Notes under the pieces: generated by a model
What the model was told of the DNA's origin: nothing
The model's database searches: none
What the model saw: the letters and a program-made list of their open reading frames with translations, nothing else
Assembly (NCBI GenBank): GCA_949752795.1
Contig: OX457058.1
Span: forward strand, 169,882,223-169,946,222
Direction: 5' to 3'
Source of the DNA: Hyperoodon ampullatus
Lineage: Eukaryota; Chordata; Mammalia; Artiodactyla; Ziphiidae
DNA: 64,000 bases
Made by a program: the position numbers and the translations under genes
Shown here: positions 58,340 to 64,000 of the stretch, piece by piece
Layout: each line of letters starts with the position of its first letter
Position numbering within the stretch: the stretch's first letter is position 1

Positions 58340-58560
58340 TATTCTTTAGGTTATGCAGTAAAATTGACTTTTCCCCCGTTTTGGTGTACAGTTCTATGAA
58401 TTTTAACACATGTATAGGTTCACGTAACCCCCACCATAATCAAGATACAGAACAGATCCATCACTCCAATAAATTCCTGCCTGCTATCTCTTTCCAGTGA
58501 CCTTCATCCCCCATCCCAAGGCTCTGGCAACCACTGGCATGCAGACATAAATGGGGAGAC
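58340..58560 (-). mobile_element. Old L1 fragment
   Basis: Inverted L1-like text ATCAAGATACAGAACAGATC and CCCAAGGCTCTGGCAACCAC. Confidence 0.6.
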
Positions 58561-59326
58561 AACTCAGACCCCATAGATGAAGGCAATATCTTAGGGCTAG
58601 AAGGAGCATGGGCCCCTGAGACTTCACAGAACAGAGCTGAGTGAGAAACTTCCTATCATCACGCCCCTCTCCTTAAGGGCAGGACCTGGAAATTCTGCTC
58701 ACCAATCTGAAAGGGATTCTGGGAATTAAGGCCTTTCTTCTGGGTGGTCATCATCACAGGCCTCTCCTACAAAATAGGAGGGGTGACAATTAGTCTCTCC
58801 TCTAACGTTGAGGTTCAAGAAATGTCTCGTTTCTTTATTTTTTTTTAAATAAATGAGTCTGGCTGGGAGCTACCATTGTCAAGGTCTGGGACCGGCTGAC
58901 TGTCTACTGTGGGGCTCCCTCCAGCACAGCCTGGCTCCACAGTCTAGAGAGACCCCTGGTATTGTGCACTGCTCCCTCTGCAGCCCAGCACAGCTGCCCA
59001 GGGCGCTGCCTTTGTTCTCTGAGGGGCACTATGGCTCCAAGGAGGGGACAGCAGACACCTCTTCCTGAGGACTCGGCCACGGGGACTCATGCCCCAGCCG
59101 TGAAGGTCATGGTCTTCATAGCGTGGCTCCTTGGCATCTCCTCAGCCACCCTCATCCAGGGCATTGCCTTAGTGCTTTGCATGGCATTCTCAGGGAACCT
59201 CCAAATCCCAGGGGTTTCTGACATAGTCTCAGGGAGTCTTATGGTTAAATCTTTAAAATAAGTATGAATTCTTAAATTCATCCTAATAATGGTCTTAAAA
59301 ATACACATATATTTCAAGTCATCTTT

Positions 59327-59536
59327 TTTTTTTTTTTTTTTTTTGCGGTACGCGGGCCTCTCACTGTTGTGGCCTCTCCCATTGCGGAGCACAGGCTACG
59401 GACACGCAGGCTCAGTGGCCATGGCTCACGGGCCCAGCTGCTCCAGGGCATGTGGGATCTTCCCGGACCGGGGCACGAACCCGTGTCCCCTGCATCGGCA
59501 GGCGGACTCTCTACCACTGCGCCACCAAGGAAGCCC
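59327..59536 (-). mobile_element. CHR-type SINE
   Basis: Inverted complete copy; TCAAGTCATCTTTT at 59313-59326 and near-identically at 59537-59550. Confidence 0.93.
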
Positions 59537-60074
59537 TCAAGTCATCTTTAAAAGAGAAATTCAGAAGAGCCTCAGGGAACCTGACTGACCTATGACATTT
59601 GACTAAACCTAACAGTCTTAGGTACAATATTTAGAAAGTAGGTGTCTCAAACAGGAGCCTGGAAAGAAACAGATGACATAGTCAATTCGGGTAATTTCAG
59701 GAGAATTTAATAAAGGGACCATGCAGTACTTTGGGGCTAGTAACATCAGGGGACCTGAGGGGGTTTGGGGAGGAGCTGTTACCAGGACTTGGAGGGGGAG
59801 AGAGCTGTGGGGAGGGGCCTTCTGTGGCTCCGCCCTCAGCAGCCTCAGGGAAGGAGATGGGAGAAAACTATACCCTGACAACACTCTCCTCCCTCCTCTG
59901 GGCTCCTCATTAGCTGAGCCCAAAGGGAAGCTAGAAGCAAGGATCCAGGTCCTGCATCCTTGGGCATCAGCCTCCATGGACAGAGACTAGGTCTGGAGAG
60001 GCACACGGAATGAAGGACTGATGGCTCCAGCACAGTAGGTGACGGAGGACGAGCGTCATAGTAATAAAAACCAG

Positions 60075-60549
60075 TACAGTAAGTCCCCTGCGTACGTAAC
60101 TGCAAGTTGCAAACTTTCAAAGATGTGAACGCCCGTTCCATCAACGTCAGGCGAGCGTGACATTGCAGCTTGTCCTCCGTCTCCTGTTGCTGACGATCCT
60201 TCAGCTCTGCCGTCTCCCACCTCCTCTCCCTCCTCCAGTCAGTAACTCTCCTTGCCTGTTCACTCGATGCCAGCCCCTGTGTGCCAGCTGTTGTGCTGTA
60301 CTGCTGTACTTTTGTACCGTTCAAGGTACTGTCCTGTAAGATTAAAAATGTTTTCCTTGTTTTTTGTGTTTGTTTGTTTTTTATGTATTATTTGAGTGAA
60401 AAGTATTATAAACCTATTACAATGCAGTACTATATAGCCGATGGTGTTAGTTGTGTACCTAGGCTACCCTTGTTGGACCTAATGAATGAATTGGACTTAC
60501 GAATGCACTCTTGGAATGGAACTCTTTCGCATGTAGGGGACTTACTGTA
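60075..60549. mobile_element. Tigger-type DNA transposon with terminal inverted repeats
   Basis: TACAGTAAGTCCCCTGCGT at the left is mirrored by GTAGGGGACTTACTGTA at the right. The ends lie at TA dinucleotides, as expected for Tc1/mariner-superfamily target sites. Internal-deletion size; no transposase frame. Confidence 0.8.
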
Positions 60550-60971
60550 CTTCTTCACAGCTTGTTGTGCACCAGGGATTATTCTAAGGGCTCTTCATAG
60601 ATTAACTCATTTAATCCTGCAGGGCAATAATAAGCAAATGACACATAAAGCGAGGTGAGGATTCAGAGGCATTGCTGGCAACTTTTGATTGAAGGGATGA
60701 GGGAGGAGGTGGATTAGAGCTGGGTGGCACGGGGGGAAGGGGCTTGAAGAGGACATATGTATGTTGAAATGCCTAGATCGAGGCACAAAAGAGGAGCAAC
60801 CACTCCTGGATCAAAATGCACAGTTTATCTCATGGGCCAACGACGGCGAGTGACATTTTGTATGTGGCGGGAGGGGGGGTGGACTTCGGTAGGAGGGGTT
60901 TTCCTGTTCAGGCAGGATTAGCATCAGGAAGAAGTCACTGCCTTCCCACCCCTGCCACAGCCATCCAGCTC

Positions 60972-61178
60972 TTTTTTTTTTTTTTTTGCGGTACGCGGGC
61001 CTCTCACTGTTGTGGCCTCTCCCGTTGCGGAGCGCAGGCTCCGGACGCGCAGGCTCAGCGGCCATGGCTCACGGGCCCAGCCGCTCCGCGGCATGTGGGA
61101 TCCTCCCGGATCGGGGCACAAACCTGGGTCCCCTCCATCGGCAGGTGGACTCTCAACCACTGCGCCACCAGGGAAGCC
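60972..61178 (-). mobile_element. CHR-type SINE
   Basis: Inverted complete copy; CCATCCAGCTCT on both sides. Confidence 0.93.
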
Positions 61179-61309
61179 CCATCCAGCTCTCTTTAATCAC
61201 ACCCTCTGAGAAGGCCAGGCCAGAAGAAGGAGGCCTTGGAGAGATCATTGATACCAAAGGTAGCCGTCATCATGAAGCTCCCTGTATGCCAGATGTGTTT
61301 CTGACCATT

Positions 61310-61480
61310 TCCTCTAAAAATCACCACAATCCTGCAAAGTAGATACTATTGTCCTTTTTTTTTTATAGAAGAGGAAACTAGGTCCAGAGAGGGTTAGTAA
61401 CTTGCCCAAGGCCACACAGCTAATAGTCGACAGAGCCGAGGCTCAATTTCAAATCCAATGTGCTTCCAACTAGACAATGT
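61310..61480 (-). repeat. MIR element
   Basis: AACTTGCCCAAGGCCACACA and GAGGAAACTAGGTCCAGAGA are the inverted MIR core. Confidence 0.8.
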
Positions 61481-61990
61481 TGCCTTCTATCTCTGAAACA
61501 GAAACACGAAACACATGGAAGTGTAGAAAACTGGACAAGACCATGTGCATAAACGATGGGGGTATCGGGATTGAGGAGGAGAGGAGAGTTAAGATTATCT
61601 GGGCTTATTCCAGAAAGAAAGCAGGCACAAACTGAACTTTGAAGGACAAGGTCGATTACTATTAGTGGAGAAAAGGGGAAGAGTATTCACGGTGGGGGAA
61701 ATGTGTAACCAAGTGTTTGGAGGCAGGAAGGAGCATGGTTTCCAGCACAAGCAGAGGCAGCAAACCTGGTGAGGGCAGGAGGCTGAACTGTGGAAGGACT
61801 TTACAATAGAAAATATGGGGGCTGAGACTTTGGACAGACTTCAGTGGGACTTAGGCATCAGTTAAGTTCTTGAACAGAAAAGTGACACCATGAAAGCAGT
61901 GATTAAGGAAGATTAAAATCTAAGGTACACAATTTCCCCCCCGCAGACAGGACTTTGAAGAATGCACATGATACAGCGATATGAATCAGG
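61480..61990. other. No gene recognised
   Basis: Unassigned sequence between the MIR and L1 fragment. Confidence 0.35.
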
Positions 61991-62247
61991 TTTTTTTTTT
62001 TTTAACATCTTTATTGGAGTATAATTGCTTTACAATGGTTTCTGTAAAGTTTCTGCTTTATAACAAAGTGAATCAGTTATACATATACATATATCCCCAT
62101 ATCTCCTCCCTCTTGTGTCTCCCTCCCACCCTCCCTATCCCACCCCTCTAGGTGGTCACAAAGCACCGAGCTGATCTCCCTGTGCCATGCGACTGCTTCC
62201 CACTAGCTATCTATTTTACATTTGGTAGTGTATATATGTCCATATTA
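61991..62247 (-). mobile_element. Truncated L1 3' end
   Basis: Same L1 3' UTR as at 38144 and 48335 (AACATCTTTATTGGAGTATA), shorter. Confidence 0.88.
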
Positions 62248-62249
62248 TG

Positions 62250-64000
62250 AGTTAGGTTTTAATAGCAAGTGGCTTTTAAGCACAGTCATTGTCTAACTTT
62301 CCCCTCTAGCATTGGGTATGTTTTTTAAAAGGCTGTCATTCAAAATGCAGCTTACATATGAAGTAGGTGTTTTTTCCTTTTTCTGACTTAATGAGTTTAA
62401 CTGATACTTGTTTTACTACTTTTCTGGAAAACTACTGCCCCTAACCACAACCCGTGTGTGTGTGTGCCCACACAGTGGTGTGAAAAGCCCTGTTATTTGA
62501 CAATGGAGATGGTGGGTACCGGTCACTAGAGCCCTGCCATCTGCCCCCTGACTTGCCCGAACCCTCGGCAGGTGCTGAATAGGAGGGCTTGCTCTGGGGA
62601 GCCTCAGGGCTTTGATGCCTAGAATGGGCCTGACCTGCCTGACTCTGCTTAGACCCTTAGTGGAAGAGCTCCTCTTCCAAGACACAGTAAGAGTCTGGAA
62701 GCTGGACTTGAGTTGGTTTTTATAAAATTGTCAAATCAAAGTTAAGCAAATATAAATGAAATTTCCCTAGGGCTCAAAGAATGAGCAAGCTAGAGAAAGG
62801 TGCGACCAATGGCTGAGATGATAAGTGGTCATCTGAGAAGCCTAAGTAGGTGACAGTCCAAGGCCATGGTCATGGCACACCCACCAAGTGTGAGGCTCTG
62901 TGCTAGGCACAGGGTGGATGCAAAAACGACTAAGGCCAAGTATCTGCCCTCAAGTGGAGAAGCCACAGTTGTGGGTTCTCAGATGTCACTTCTTCAAGGA
63001 CCCCTTCTCTGACACACACATACCTGTCCCATTCAGGAATAGGCGCCTTCTCTGGGGTCCACAGTCCTGTGTGTTTACCCTGATCACGTTGCTTACCACA
63101 CCGAATGGTTGTTTGTTAACTTATCTGTGTCCCATGCATCATCACTTGGATCAATGTCTTAAAAAGTTGACTGTCCAGTAAAACGCAGTAAGGAAATTGA
63201 AATCCAGCCAGGGGAGTGGAGGAATAATTTTGAGTTCTCTTGAGACCATTTGCTTTCCTAAGAGAAATGATTTATGAAATGTTTTCTCCAAGCTCAGAAA
63301 GAAACCATCTCATGTGCTTCTGGGCTCCAGAGTAATTGTGGAATTCTGGGAAACTACAGCCACCCACAGGCTAAAGGATGCTCAGCCAGCTGGGATGGGC
63401 TGAACATTGGGGCAGGGCTACTAGGAGGAAATGCCAGTCACCTTTGACCCTTTCACTCCCGGGGTGGGGAAGATGCAGCCATGTTTCCACCAGTCTTTGT
63501 TCTCCTACAAGAGAAGTGGCTTAGGGTGACAATGACCATCACTGTGGGAATATTGCCCCTCACTCTTCTGGTTCACTTACATCATGGTGTCCAGGCCTGG
63601 GTGTCCATGCTTGACCAGTATGACAGCACAGTATTTGAAAGGAAAAAAGGACAGCTAACGAAAGGCCACCACCCAGTTGTTAGGCTTTTGTGGATTGTCA
63701 TGTGAAGAATCATATTTCCTTCCTCCCTCCCTCCACAAGATCTCAATTCTTCCTTGACTTCTCTGTTCTTTCACCTGGTTCTGGAAAATATTCTTTAGGC
63801 CTCTGGACAATAATAGACTAACTACAGGTGATGAAAAACACAATCCCACATTCCATTCTCCAATGTTAAGTTCACTCTAATTATGTGGGCATAATGAGTT
63901 GACACAAGATACAGAGTGGTCACATGCATACCAGGCAGTTGTGGTTTCTTAGCAACAAGCTAGAAACTTTGTCAAGTAGGTCTTGTTTGTGTCTGGGTTC
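62250..64000. other. No gene recognised to the window end
   Basis: Short open frames (for example a 74-codon frame from 63481) have no splice context, no recognisable domain and no conserved partner in the window. Confidence 0.35.

Noticed and set aside
34560..64000. PPP4R4 first exon, expected by synteny to the right
   Set aside because: No CpG-rich first exon or recognisable PPP4R4 coding text was found; it may lie beyond the window.

Overview
The window is mammalian nuclear DNA, most likely from a cetacean. The main evidence is the interspersed repeats. About twenty copies of the tRNA-derived cetartiodactyl/cetacean SINE (CHR type) are present, many with clear target-site duplications, next to LINE-1, MIR, MaLR LTRs and Tigger/hAT DNA transposons. 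There is no bacterial or viral gene organisation. Species-level assignment is inference.

The coding content is an interferon-alpha-inducible ISG12/IFI27 cluster in the left half, roughly 4-34.5 kb. Four copies of the family's small hydrophobic Gly/Ala-rich core exon are visible. Unit 1 (+) has a conventional three-exon ISG12 body at 14119-16105 and two in-phase candidate upstream exons at 4005-4077 and 4477-4626. Unit 2 (+, 17968-19224) is a strongly diverged copy, probably a pseudogene. Unit 3 (+, 21167-22711) encodes a short IFI27-like protein. Unit 4 (-, 32837-34496) is a complete four-exon IFI27L2 whose start, splice sites, stop and poly(A) signal can all be read. The +,+,- order resembles human IFI27L1 - IFI27 - IFI27L2 on 14q32, with one extra copy here.

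Region by region: 0-4 kb is repeat-rich and holds a near-perfect 179-bp inverted repeat. 4-16 kb is unit 1, whose large intron contains a full-length but coding-dead antisense L1 bounded by a 19-bp target-site duplication. 16-23 kb holds units 2 and 3. 23-32.8 kb is old LTRs and SINEs. 32.8-34.8 kb is IFI27L2 and its CpG-rich promoter. 35-64 kb shows no gene I can support; it is L1, SINE, LTR and DNA-transposon sequence plus a 4 x 243-bp tandem repeat at 55.2-56.2 kb.

ISG12 proteins are small membrane proteins of mitochondria, ER or nuclear envelope, linked to interferon response and apoptosis. Unit 1 and IFI27L2 share about 96% nucleotide identity over the core exon and about 90% over the adjoining intron, but clearly less in the last exon. 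That pattern suggests recent duplication or gene conversion between inverted paralogues.
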